From Nymphaea colorata (taxonomy: Eukaryota; Streptophyta; Magnoliopsida; Nymphaeales; Nymphaeaceae): DNA of 64,000 nucleotides. Below the pieces are notes generated by a model. It was not told the DNA's origin, made no database searches, and saw nothing but the letters and a program-made list of their open reading frames with translations. The stretch lies in contig NC_045140.1 in assembly GCF_008831285.2 (NCBI RefSeq), forward strand, positions 22,214,131 to 22,278,130, in the 5' to 3' direction. Positions 35,518 to 47,647 of this stretch are shown here, piece after piece (within the stretch, counting starts at the first letter, position 1; every line of letters begins with the position of its first letter). The translations under genes were made by a program, and so were the position numbers.

Positions 35518-38500
35518 ACCCCGTAAACCAGAATTTACAGTCTGAAGTTCGGATTCTATAACCAAGCTTTTCAGGATCTCAGCGAGGTTTCAGGTCTATT
35601 CCCGAATGCATCCCAGGGAACAATGACTTCACGAGAGAGATGGCGAACGATTTGGCGTTGGCTAAAAAGCCGAGGAGGGAGGGAGAGCGCGCGCGCAACG
35701 GCCAAATATCTTCGTTCGGTGACGGTGAGCCCAACAGATTTTGGGAAACGTGGAATTACCCGCTTCGTCCTCCAGTTTTGAGTTTATGACGGATGTGCCC
35801 CTCTTCAGGGCCCTCCTTTTTGGCTTACTGTCGCCTTTATGAGGAAAGTTTTTGCTTTGTTCAGGCAACTCTGCGATTCACTGCCGTATCCATTTGCTAC
35901 TCCCTCCTTTTGAATGGAAAGTTAATCTTGTTTCTCTTTTTTTTCTGTTTACAATCGCAATTCAAACCCATGTGTGTTTTTCTGTCGACCAAAATTTTGG
36001 TCTGTTTACGTGAAAAAGTTCAATCATACCAATTTTTAAAGGAGTCATCTATGGCAAAGTGATAAGGTACTCACGTTTTAAATTTCATTCACAGTTTGAG
36101 ATGAGCTTCTCAACTATCAAACATCTGTCGATTTCTTCAACGATCACCAATTATTGGGACAAAACAAATAAATTTTTCTGTCTTCTTCTCATTTAACAGT
36201 GAGGAAGGAACATTCATAATAGAGTCCACGTTGATTTGCTATGTTACAGACGCGCTGCTACTTTTGATATTCAATTCTAAAGTTGTTTTGAATTGAAAAC
36301 TTTAAGCAAACCTAACTACAGAGGCGGCCGATAGAGTGAGGAGAGAACTCATGCGGGTCTTCTTTTGCCCATCAACCGACGGTTCAGAATAGAAACGTAC
36401 GTATATTTGCGTCTCCTTCCCGGACTTGTGAGTCGGCCTGACACATGAGTTCCTTTATACCACTTGGGCCACGAGAGAATGTCCCCTTTGCACGTGAATC
36501 TCGTATCAGCGCCGGGCTCTTCTGCTTCTTCTTTCCTACCCATCTGCAGATTCCATGTCGCAGTAAAATTTCAGAGCAAGATGCGCATCTAAGCTTTTCA
36601 TGTTTCAGATTCTCATCCAAGATTTCTTTAGGCAATGGCAGGGTAAAATTTCAACCAAGATTCCCATCCGAGCTATACTTCTAGTGGAACATGCATCTCT
36701 ATCACTCTCTCTCTCTCTTCTATTTGTTGCCTACACTTACCAGCTGTGTGATGCCTACTTTAGCTTTGGAAAATTAGTGTTTTTTTTCTCCCTCCCCCTT
36801 GTTTGTTTTCATTGAGTACTTATTTTGTCGGCTTTGTTTTTTTGTTGGTTTGTTCTTAGATTCTTTTTTAGAATCGATTGGTCAAATGCTCGACACACAT
36901 TGGCTCGACCTGCTCTACACTATATGACATAAGATAAGCTGGTGCTGACTAGAGATGATTACCATGTACAGCTCATGGTGCATGACATGTATCCCTCCGC
37001 TCATTCTTAAGAACGTACGAGTCATGTATATGGTCCTCTGCCTGCGCTATATATACAAGCATGTGCCTGTGACCAACTTTGCCTGCTGATGATGGCTCGA
37101 ATGAAAGTTGATGTACCCTCCAGCCTCTAGCTCGAGGGCGGGGGCAGGTGGGGTCTCCATGGAGTGTATCCACTCTTTGAAACCTTAAAGTCAAAGTTAA
37201 ATTTGGATGAACTTGGTCCAGTTTCATGAGATAGCTTTAAGAGATTCCAGTCAGTCAGTCACTGCTTTATGATCAATTGAAATTTTGTTAATCATACATT
37301 CACGAAAAAAAAAAAATTAAATTGATCTCATCCTTCTCTAGCTTAAAATATCTTTCTATCTTATCGACTCTCTAATATATCGCTCTCTCTACAGCAGGCT
37401 ATGTTTAACTTCAATCAGCCCTAAGCCGGCGCCGCCATGATTTCGTTAGAACCAGGAAATGGCATTGGTGGAAGCTAATTTTGTTAGCATGCAAACTGCG
37501 AACAGATTGCTATGCATCTTCCTCCCGTCTCATGTCAATCACGCTCAAGTCACAAGCCATTTGTTTTCTTATCAGTATCCGGTAGGTGGATGAACCGTGG
37601 CAGAGTTGTCCGTTGTTGTTCTTTCTGTCAAAAAAGAGAATCGTGATAGATTTGTCCACTTATTTTTTTCCGTCGATGAGCTCCCTAGCTGGATCGATGA
37701 TGAAGCCCACGTTGCTTCCCTTATCGGAATCGATGGCAGCCTTATCGATCCAACTTTTGTCTCCCGCAAGATCATGTTCTATTGTGGTGCAGATTATAAT
37801 TTTGAGTATGTCCAAGTTGTGATGGACGTGAACTATCTGCTGTAAATGTTGTTAAGTTTAAATGCTCACTTATTAGTTCTGCATCTGATATAAGTTGATT
37901 TCGAATGGGCATTTGGTAGGAAAAAGATGGTCTTTTTAGAAGATATGCATGTTTCATAAACGCTACGTGATCCTTGAATTCAAGAGTAGCATTCATAATC
38001 ACAATAGATTTTTAAAGATACTCAAACGTGCATTTCAAGGACATAACCTTCTTCTTACTTAATGTTCTTTAAAATGTTGTTCTTATATAAAAACACTTGA
38101 TTCAATAACAACGATGAAACTACAAGAATGAAGTTTCTACGAATATCTAAAACGATGCAAAAATAAAGGCAGAAAGTGAAAGCCAAACTTAATTAAACTC
38201 GACATATAGAAAACAATCTCCGAATTAACCAATGTTCTTGAGACTGCATGCCAATTTAAAAAAAAAAAAAATCCTAAAGGTTCATCCATCCCATCATTGC
38301 TCATTCCGGTAAACAGGAGGAGAGGTACGTGTGGGCAATTGCTCATATGGATCACAATAAACTTTTTACTTTTATATTAATATTTTTGAGCAATTTTCTC
38401 ATTTACATATTGGTGTTCCATAAAACTTAAAAATTTTATATCTAGTACCCTTTCCCACTGGCAAACTCAATCCATCATGTCAGCCTTCTAATTCACTACA

Positions 38501-40104
38501 AAACTCGATCGAATCTTTCAATAAATTGTCGACATTTTTGTCAAAAAAAAAAAGAGAAATTTGCTCTGTGGACAAGTTAAAAAGGCTACTCTTCTTGCTT
38601 ATAGGTCAACATTGCATTGCCAATCATTCCTAGTAGCTTTACAAAAAGCTGCCATGACTTGGTGACCCAAGCATGACATCCATGCATGCTGCACACCTTG
38701 GATTTATGGTTCTCTCTTTTTGAAGAAGAAACAAAAAGCATTCGAGTCTCAAAGCAAAAGTAAGTTGGAATGCTCAAAGAATTACTGCTTCATGCGCTCC
38801 TGTCCAATTACCTATGTATCTGCCTTGAACAGCCCACAAAAGACACTTTCACGGCCTCTTTAGTCTGCCAATGAATGCTAGTTGGTTAGCTAGCTCTGCT
38901 CGGACAACTTTACATTGAATATATCACAATAAATTGAAAAATGAAATTCAGTTGCAATAGATACTGCAAAAGACCGAAAATTTGAAAATGAACGATGTCC
39001 TGACTTTGTATGTTCCTAGCGAAATATATATCAGTATCGATCTCTTTTTCTCAGGTTGGACTGTGGAATTGCCAGTTAGTAGGCAAGTCATTGCGACAAA
39101 TGTTGATTGATTGAACGGGCAAATGCGAACACTCACAAGAACGTAGCAAGAGATATCAAATATCTCACTATATTTTCGGCCAACTTATTATCTGAGATAT
39201 GTTCATGAAAATTTAAGTGGATATATTCTTGATTTCGATTAGATTTTTAGTTTGGGGCGGAAATTCATATTATATAAGTAGCTAAGCATTTGAAACAAGA
39301 TCACGGACCATGCATGCATGATGGGGAGGGGATAGAGTTGTGTAAAGGCATACGAGGGCCGGGCTTTCTTAATTGGAGGGCTTTCGACAGTGAGTGGTGG
39401 TGCCAAAAGTTTCAGAAGGGGCCCTGAGGATTCTTCCAAGGTTTTTACCCATATAGAAATGAAATCATGAAATCGATTCTTTTGGAAAATGCAGAGCGAC
39501 ACCAAGTGAGTCGTTCATGGTCGGCTAAGCTGGCTGATGTTTTCTACACTTTGATTAATGGCCGATCCTCTTGGTCAGGGAGATGAGGTGTTTATGGTTT
39601 TCTTAGTTAGACATGCCTCGCTGCACGCTGGGCAAACCATCTAACCTGGGGTCGCTTCTGTCTGGGGTGGGCCACTGCCCCCACGCCAGCCTATCAAAAA
39701 TCTCACTATAATGTCTCAACATCACATTATCGTCATGAGTCCAAAATTATATGCAATGCCCATACCAAAGTTTTGTCACCAAGGCAAATGTCTGGCGACT
39801 AAAAAAATCATGGCTGTGCCACTGGTGAATTGATGATTTCAGGATCGAATTCTACTACCGCTAATTTTGGTCATGAATCACCTCAGTATCGGGGCTTACT
39901 CAGAAAAACAATAGTAAAATAAATATCTCATTTTCATGGGTTTTCAAGGACGTTGCTTTGGAAAATATCACCGTGTTCGTCAGCAACGTCAATAAAGGTT
40001 CAACATTTTTTTTTACTCCCATGCTTTTTTCTAGAAATATACTTGTGACAATCAAAGGCATGGAAAATATCCTCACATAGAACATGTAGTTGATGTATTT
40101 TTTT

Positions 40105-40108
<4 letters not shown>

Positions 40109-40141
<33 letters not shown>
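40109..40141. repeat. (TA)n microsatellite
   Basis: Uninterrupted TA run of about 16 units in AT-rich intergenic DNA. Confidence 0.95.
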
Positions 40142-40147
<6 letters not shown>

Positions 40148-43100
40148 AAAATGTTTAAAACGTTAAAAACTGGGCGAAAAATTATAGAATACATGAAAAT
40201 ATGTGGGGAAACAAGTGAAAATTACAAAATGCATGCAAATTGTATTGTAACATATGAAAATTGTGTGATACAAGAAGCTGGCCTGTGCACTAGATGTATA
40301 AACTCGTGAATGACACATACCCTTAAGAGTAGGCCAGGGACCTAATTGGAATGGGTTTGCGGGGCAGATGTTATGCACTAAAGGCTGAGGACAGTGCAAC
40401 CCCATCTACGTAACCATGTCTCTTTGATATGTGATACATACAACTACTTGTGCAATAAGATTTATACATACGTTGTGCTATGGAGACCCACATGCATACT
40501 AAAGAGATCCATATGTTGCGCAACGAATATATATATGTTATGCTATATACAAAGACTTACACATTATGATTTAAAATATGTTATGCTAAGGAGATCTAGA
40601 TTTTGTATCGTGTTTCGTTATGTGAATGCTATGATCTTTTGTTACTAAGTCTTTTTAGGAGACTAGTGTTTTTGGTAATATTCCACTGTGTTGTGGGAAT
40701 GTGCCAAAGTTTTGTGCTAAAGATTACCATTAGAAAGTGGCTTGTTTTTTGAAGTTGATGCATGAAAAAAACACCAGCGTTGCTTCACTTAGTGGCATAC
40801 GTGAATTTGAGCTTAGTTTGGTGGTTGGCTTTGCCCGAAGATGTTGCGATATAATATTAAGTTCACTTTAGTCGCTTACTCTTTCATTTGCATTGGACTT
40901 CTCGCTGGGCATTCAGTATCACGAGGGCTCCACCGCTCCAGGCTTTGTTTTTGTTTTGTATGGAGGACAAGACATCTCTTGCATTGTGCCCACATGGTTT
41001 TTCGCTGTTGCTCGTCATGACGATCATGACAAATAGTTGTTAACAAACCATAAGAGTTTTGCATCAATTTTCAGTAGAGTGAGTTTTGGCTCCAATGTTT
41101 TTTTGGAACCATACAATATTTGTATGTTCGTTGTGAAATTTTGCTATTTCTGTGACATGGTTTTGGATAATCATATCCATGTATAATTATTTTGCCGACC
41201 CATGTTCTTTGGTGGTGTAGGTATTTACAATACTCAAACAAATCTGACCCTCTCACCATTATTTATCACAGGCAGCAGCTCTGATTAGTTTTTGATACGG
41301 TGATTGCATTCCTTGATGTTGCATTAGACTCGCTCTATCGGCTAGAGACTATTTTGATTCTTGGGATTTTGTTGAAGCCGGTTTGGTTGAGTTATTTTCT
41401 AAGCTGAACCCTAATGAGTTGTTCAAACTTCAAACAAGTGTTTTGTCTCGGTTTTTGTTTTGTTCTAAATCTGTCAAGACTCAAGTTTATGTTTTGGTGT
41501 ACATCCTTAAATATTTATTTCCACTATACTTAATACACAATGCCTTCGGCCATGCACTCCATTCTCTGCTAAGATTGCTGCTTGAGTCGACATCGAGCTG
41601 CCATCCAGGAATTCCTCTTTATAATTACTCATATAACACCTAATTCTCCTCAAATTTACTGCAAATATTGATCCATATTCCGAGGAACTTTGCTACCCAT
41701 TTGCCCATCCACCGCCATCGATCGTGTTTTGTTCAGTATTTTCCGAACGGAAACCGATCCTCTTTTATAAGTAGAAAGAGCTCCCATGGCGAGCAAATCT
41801 CATTTTTTCTATCATGAGTACACCAACTCATACCTTTCCTCCTGATGAAGCAATTTCTTTTGAAAGAGGCTTTTCGTGAAGAGGAGACGGTTGCATGTAG
41901 ATATGCAATTGAAAATCAGATTCCCTTTACAGTGTGAGCGATGAAATATCCGTGGGCAATGTACTTTTCGAAAAAAAAAAAAGCAAAAAAAGGAAAAGCT
42001 TCTGTGCTTACACAAAAAAAATGTTGGTGCACTTAGCTTTACTGAAATTAGTGGAATACTGTGGTGCATCCGATCTGTAGACGATAATCGTGCAACGAAG
42101 CGATGCAACCTTCTTCATCCGTGTCCAATTGTCCACGCTAAGATTCGATTTGAGCAACGAGCAATCTCTGTTTTCTCTTTTCCTGTGGGTGGAGTGAAGG
42201 GACAGTTTCTGATAGCTTGATTGAGAAAGCTATGACATGGTTGAGAATATGGCTCACATGCCCCTTGATGTACCATTTATTCCATCTCGAGGAATTACTT
42301 CTTGGTCGGCTTTCCAACTAGCAGCTTTTGGTCTTGCTAGCTCTCTCTTTCTGCACTCCGGGAATTTGCCGCGAACACGGGCATCTTTTTGCCGGTCTCT
42401 AGGAGGAAGCGAGCGAGGGAGAGATCGGAGGAGTTTGATCTCAATATATTCCACAGAGGAGTGTCGTTGCAGTTATTGAGAATCTCGCTAGCTCGCAGGC
42501 ATCATCAGTTTGAAATGAATGGCATTTATTAAATGGCTCATCATTTTCTACACGGCAATGTCCTGTAGGATTGCAAAGTATCAGAAGGATCAGTTAAAGT
42601 GAATAAGGGTCGAAGTTGAGTAAAACGAGAGAGAGCCCATTGGAGTCCAAATTCACTTATAGCCAACTTGGTTTCCTCATCATTAAAATTGGCACCAGCC
42701 ATTTCAGTTTGACTTGCACCAAGTTTCATGGAGTGGCCCTGGACCAAGCCCGAGGCTCTAGCTAACTGCCTATTAGTAGAAAATGCACGGCATTCGCCAT
42801 TGCCTGATCAAACAAAACCCAGAACATTAATTAGGTCTGCAAGTAACTGAATGATGAGGACCAATTTGATCTATCATTGAACACTCTGTAATTTGCCGGT
42901 CAGTAACTTGCAGGTCAAATTGCAAATGGGCAACAAGTTGGCGTCAGTCATTTAATGGCAGCAGAGAATACTTGCACCACAGTCTGTTGATGTGGTGAGA
43001 AACACAAACTACAATCTATTGTTCATCAAACGAAAAATCTCATGCTAGTCAGAGCTGACAACTGCACTCGTGCTTTCCGTTTTACTTTTTGCATCAAGAA

Positions 43101-44052
43101 AAGAGGACCTGATCTTAAATTCATGAATCTGAATTCCTGAGAATTTTAGATCAGAAGATGTCAAAGGTAACCAAACAACCTCTAATAAAATTAAAGTTAA
43201 GTGAGAATGTCTTCTTGGCGTATTTCAACTCAAATAGTTGCGCACTGGGTGACGTGATCATGAATTTCATGTTTGAAGACAGTGGTGGCATCAACATTTT
43301 AGTTGTAAAAGCTGTTGTCCTTAATGTCAAATTTTTGAGATAGATAGATTTGATGGGCTTACGTATGAAGCCAATTGTGGCAAGGCATAGACGGGAAACG
43401 AAATTAATCAAGAGGCCCAACTTCCATTTAATTGAATTTCTCTTTTTATCACATATATTATATTCCACTTTAACTCATTATGTAGGGAGATATGTGTAAA
43501 TAGAATGTTTTTAACCAAAAAGACAATAGGTTACATACTTTTATTAAAGAATAAAGGTGGAGTACCCCTTTCATTGAAGTCATTTCAATTTTCAAACTTG
43601 TTCTCTTGTCTAACAGTTAAGGATTTCAGACCACTGCAGTGTATATGTATAAGATTTAAGACATAGGACATTTATGTGAATAGAATGTGACCCAAACATG
43701 TGATCACGTACATATATATCCCCTTCTAATAAATTACACGTTAAGTGATCTACCACATAAAACACATATAAATCAATATAATGTTTATGTTTTCTGGACA
43801 TGTAAAATGAGTCTTCAAAAATTCTTGGATCATTGACTTATGGGTAAGGGGAGTTTTCCTGAAGCTCACGCCCAACATGTTATCACCTCAGAGTATAGGA
43901 TAGGACTTGCTTTTGATGGTTTGGAGTGTCGCCCCCGCCTTGTTTTCAACTTGTATTATAGTGGCTTTCTTTATAGACATAAAAAATGTGTGAAATATGT
44001 TAAAGATGTATGAAGTTTATGGAAAGAATATAATTGATATATATGTGTGCGT

Positions 44053-44122
44053 AGAGAGAGAATATGCCTGCTGTGACTCCTTATTCCCTCTTAATGGACC
44101 ATCACTGATCACACAAACAAAA

Positions 44123-44154
<32 letters not shown>

Positions 44155-44173
44155 ATGCCTGCTGTGACTCCTT
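44053..44173. repeat. 91-bp spaced duplication with (GA)n tract
   Basis: ATGCCTGCTGTGACTCCTT occurs at 44064 and again at 44155, each preceded by GAGAGA; the second is preceded by an expanded GA run (44131-44153). This suggests a tandem duplication followed by microsatellite growth. Confidence 0.8.
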
Positions 44174-44883
44174 GTTCATGTTATTGAACCATCTGCACAT
44201 GGGATCCATGGATTCCACTTCCTTGACCATCAAGTAGCTGGGGACAATACTTGTAGTTTGGTTGGGGACATGCCACTCACATATAACACTAGTTAAATCT
44301 CGAAGAGGGGCAGCGTTGGACAGGAAAAGATGATCAATTCAAATTCTTTAGAGTGACTTCAGCGTCTTTTAGGTTCAAATTATATATATTTTTTCCCGAG
44401 AAGTCTCCATCGTCATGAACATAATGACCGGTCAACATAATCACTCCTGTATGCAACAGTATTATCAAAAAGATACGAGTGATTTTGTGAAACTTTTAAA
44501 CCAGGTGTCATCCTTTCCTCTCTCTCAGTGAAATACTTCATTTTGAGGATCTAATACCTTTTTCATCTACCAATCAATCAGTGTCTCAATTTTATAAAAC
44601 CATCTCATATACATGAAGCCATGTATTTTTTTACTGATCAGAAAATAAATTATTTCCAATATGTATATAATGTTTGCTTCAACGAATATATATATATGGC
44701 ATCTGTATGGAAAATGGGAAGGCGAAAACAGCAAGAGGTAAGAGAAAGAAAAAAGAAAAGGATGGGCGTGAAGAGGAGTCGCCGTCAGCCCATCCACACT
44801 GTTTGAGCGATTGCTTACTTCAACTCAGCAGGCCACGTGAAGCAACTCCTTCTCTTCTCTCCCCAAGCAAAACGGACGGTGGG

Positions 44884-44909
44884 CTCTCTCTCTCTCTCTC
44901 TCTCTCTCT
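44884..44909. repeat. (CT)n microsatellite
   Basis: Uninterrupted CT run of about 13 units. Confidence 0.9.
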
Positions 44910-46342
44910 TGGTGTCGGTGGATTTGTTTTATTTGGGGGACCAAAGAGCCTTAATATGCTCCGCTCCATTTGATGGAGAAACACAGAAAAAAGCATATTT
45001 TAAAAAGAAAACAACCAAAAGAAAAGTAGCGGAGGCCCTCTTTCTCCTTCAATCAACACCTAAGCAATAAAAACAAAAATTTGGATCCGTATCGATGTAT
45101 TTTTAATTTGATTTTTGGACAGAATATAAACCCGGTTTCACCTTATTGGCAAGCGGCATAATAAACCAAATCTCAAAGTTTGAGGCCTTCTTCTTCTTCT
45201 TGTTTTTTCCCTTCGTTACCTCTTTCTCGTCTCCCCGATTGCATTTTCTCAGGTGGATTCTTGGCGACGGAACTTAGTCACGGCGATCGGAACGTCATTA
45301 ATTACTAGTAAAGACGGATAATGACCTCCTCTCCGGCTGTCCCTCCACGGCTCTACCTGAGTCAAAGGCTAGATATGTCCCATCCTTCGGTCATCTTGCG
45401 TGAACTGGCTACTGAGATGGTGATGGTGATGGTGATGATGGATGATGGATGCATGGATCGATGAAGATCAAGATCAATGTCGGTGACCTTTGGGCGTCGG
45501 CTGTCGGCAGCCTTTTCGTGCCGATTAATCGGCAACGACTCGTATCTATACTTAAAACGGAAATCGAACCAAATACAAACGGAAATGTTGGAGGAGTCGG
45601 ACCAATGACTCCCTTGCCCTCCATTTCCGCACCTTATAACCTAACTGGGGACCTAGATCCCGGCAATGATATGGGTCCGTCCGTCCCTAAATATTGTTTC
45701 ATATTATTTTGTATCGTTGGATCTTTCTAATAACAACGTTCGATTAGGGTTGTCCAAAATGCTCGGTGGTTGGGGTTCACCAGCGATTTTTCTTTCTTTT
45801 CTGGTGTAATTCTTGGGCGGTTCCTCATAAAAAAGTATTTTGCTATTGAATAACGTATACAGACGACGCAAGTTTGTAAGAAGAACATCCTCGGAAAATA
45901 ATTTAATAATAGAAAACAATTTATTTATTTTTATGATTTAATATGACTACCAACTGGCTCCTACTCATTTTCTCGAATTCTTGGAGCGTACTTCGACACA
46001 GTGTTAAGACAGGTACAAATCAACCCTCGTTTTAGATTTAGTTCTCTTCTTCCCGTACTCACTTGACTTTGGTTTACTAAATGAAATTTTGGTGTTGTGG
46101 CATCCTTGGAGAGGCCCATTATGCCTTCCGTGATCTTATAAACAAAAAATTTGAAAGCAAACCCAGCAAAAGTACACAAACAGTCGAATACTTCCTGCTT
46201 ACTGCATCTAACTAAAATATATGAAAGCCTTTTCCAATGAAGAAAACTGTTTGAGGCATACCATCTGTCTCATACATGCTCCACTCAAACACGATGGAGG
46301 GTATCTCAATACACCTTTGCATTGAAATTGTACTTCTCTTAT

Positions 46343-46520
46343 GTGGTGTTTGAATGCCTGGTATTAAATTGTATGGCATTAAAATTTGATGTGAGGTATT
46401 TAATACCAGACTTCGGTTGGGTTGAACAAAAGTTCTATGTTCCACATGACTATGGTGTGTGAGTGCCTGGAATTTTTTTTTTCCAGGAATTTTATTACTT
46501 TGTTTGAAGGAGATGATGTT
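46343..46520. repeat. Foldback-like segment, possible MITE remnant
   Basis: A perfect 12-bp inverted repeat (CTGGTATTAAAT at 46358-46369 and its complement at 46398-46409) is followed by a second small foldback, CCTGGAA...TTCCAGG, near 46466-46486. A (A/G)TGCCTGG phrase precedes both. Such clustered foldbacks resemble decayed MITEs, but no clean terminal repeats or target duplication could be placed. Confidence 0.35.
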
Positions 46521-47647
46521 AAACTTCCATGCTATGCTCTCGTCTCTTGACCATTGGTTGAGAGCCAAAGCTTCGCTTCTCAAAGTAAGTTGGTTTCCAT
46601 CCAATATTCATGTTGCAGTGCAGCTATAATGAAATACCAGCATCTTATGTGCCGGTGATAAGTAAAAATCTGGAATCCCGTAAAATAAAATGCAAGTGGT
46701 CGATTTTTTATATCCCTATTGTAAGGGTGTCGCTGTGATTTCGAAAAAGAAGGGTATGCTGGGGGAGGAGGAGAAGAGGAGGGATCTGGTTCGCTGGACT
46801 GGGACCAACAAAGCTACCATGGTCTTTGCCGGTTTGATTTTTTCCATGCATGGGATCCATGCGCATGTGATCATGTATATCATGATGAAATATAGCTCAT
46901 TCTTTTTGCTCATTTAATATTGACATAAATAATATCTAAAAGAGGTGTTCACCATTTTTCAAATCTTACTGTGGGCACCTGCTGGTCCAGCTCCAGCCTG
47001 TGCTGTATTTAGGGAAGGTGCAGAAATGGAGGGCCGGACACGATTGGAGGTCCAAATGAGTCAAGGTCGAGGTCAGTAGATATATGTTTTGCTCTTCTGC
47101 CGCCACCATCTTCATTATCCTTTTCTTTTTTTCACCATCCTGTTCTCTCTCTCTCTCTCCCACCCTTGTCTCTAACTCTACAGATTCTATCGCAATCTTG
47201 TGCTGAAGAAGCCTTGGTGGGTCTTCATTGCTAATGCAGTAATTACTTTCCCTTGTCACTTTTGGCTGTTTCAGCGTCCACGGGTGGTTGCTCCTTTTGC
47301 CCTCTTTTTCATTATGGTAATGTAGTTAAAGGAAGTGTATGGATATGGAACTCACACATGGCTTTGGAGTTTCATTGCCTGTATGATGCTGTACTTTCTA
47401 GGGTTTGTCGTGGTTAGTGTTGCAGAAGCATCTAAGTCCTACCCTCTTTCTGCGATTCGCAAATGTGCCTGAGTGTGGGGTAGCGTGGAGAAGGGAGAGG
47501 GGGGAGCTATGTTTTGGTGGTGAACAGTGGGTTTTGTGGTTTTAAAGAGTGTCGTGTCGGCGGTGTAGAGTTTTCCCTGTCTGCAATTGTTGTTTCTGCA
47601 ACTGTTGGCGATTTTCTCAAGTAGGTAGGAGGAAAGAGAGGGAAACG

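Larger units (their letters stand above)
35518..47647. other. Long intergenic region with upstream regions of AVT1 and CSLC
   Basis: About 12 kb between the start codons of two divergently oriented genes. The left end (35518 to about 35800) holds the 5' leader/promoter of the transporter, including a GCGCGCGC run near 35689; the right end (about 46960-47647) holds the CSLC leader. Frames up to about 130 codons lack motifs and splice partners. Microsatellites lie at 40109-40141, 44131-44153 and 44884-44909, and a foldback-like segment at about 46343-46520. Confidence 0.55.

Noticed and set aside
37597-37845. 82-codon frame with a protein-like composition
   Set aside because: No splice partners, no recognised family and a short length; another frame overlaps it equally well. 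Kept as unsupported.
45449-45730. 93-codon plus-strand frame
   Set aside because: No motif, no clear promoter or splice context; likely chance.
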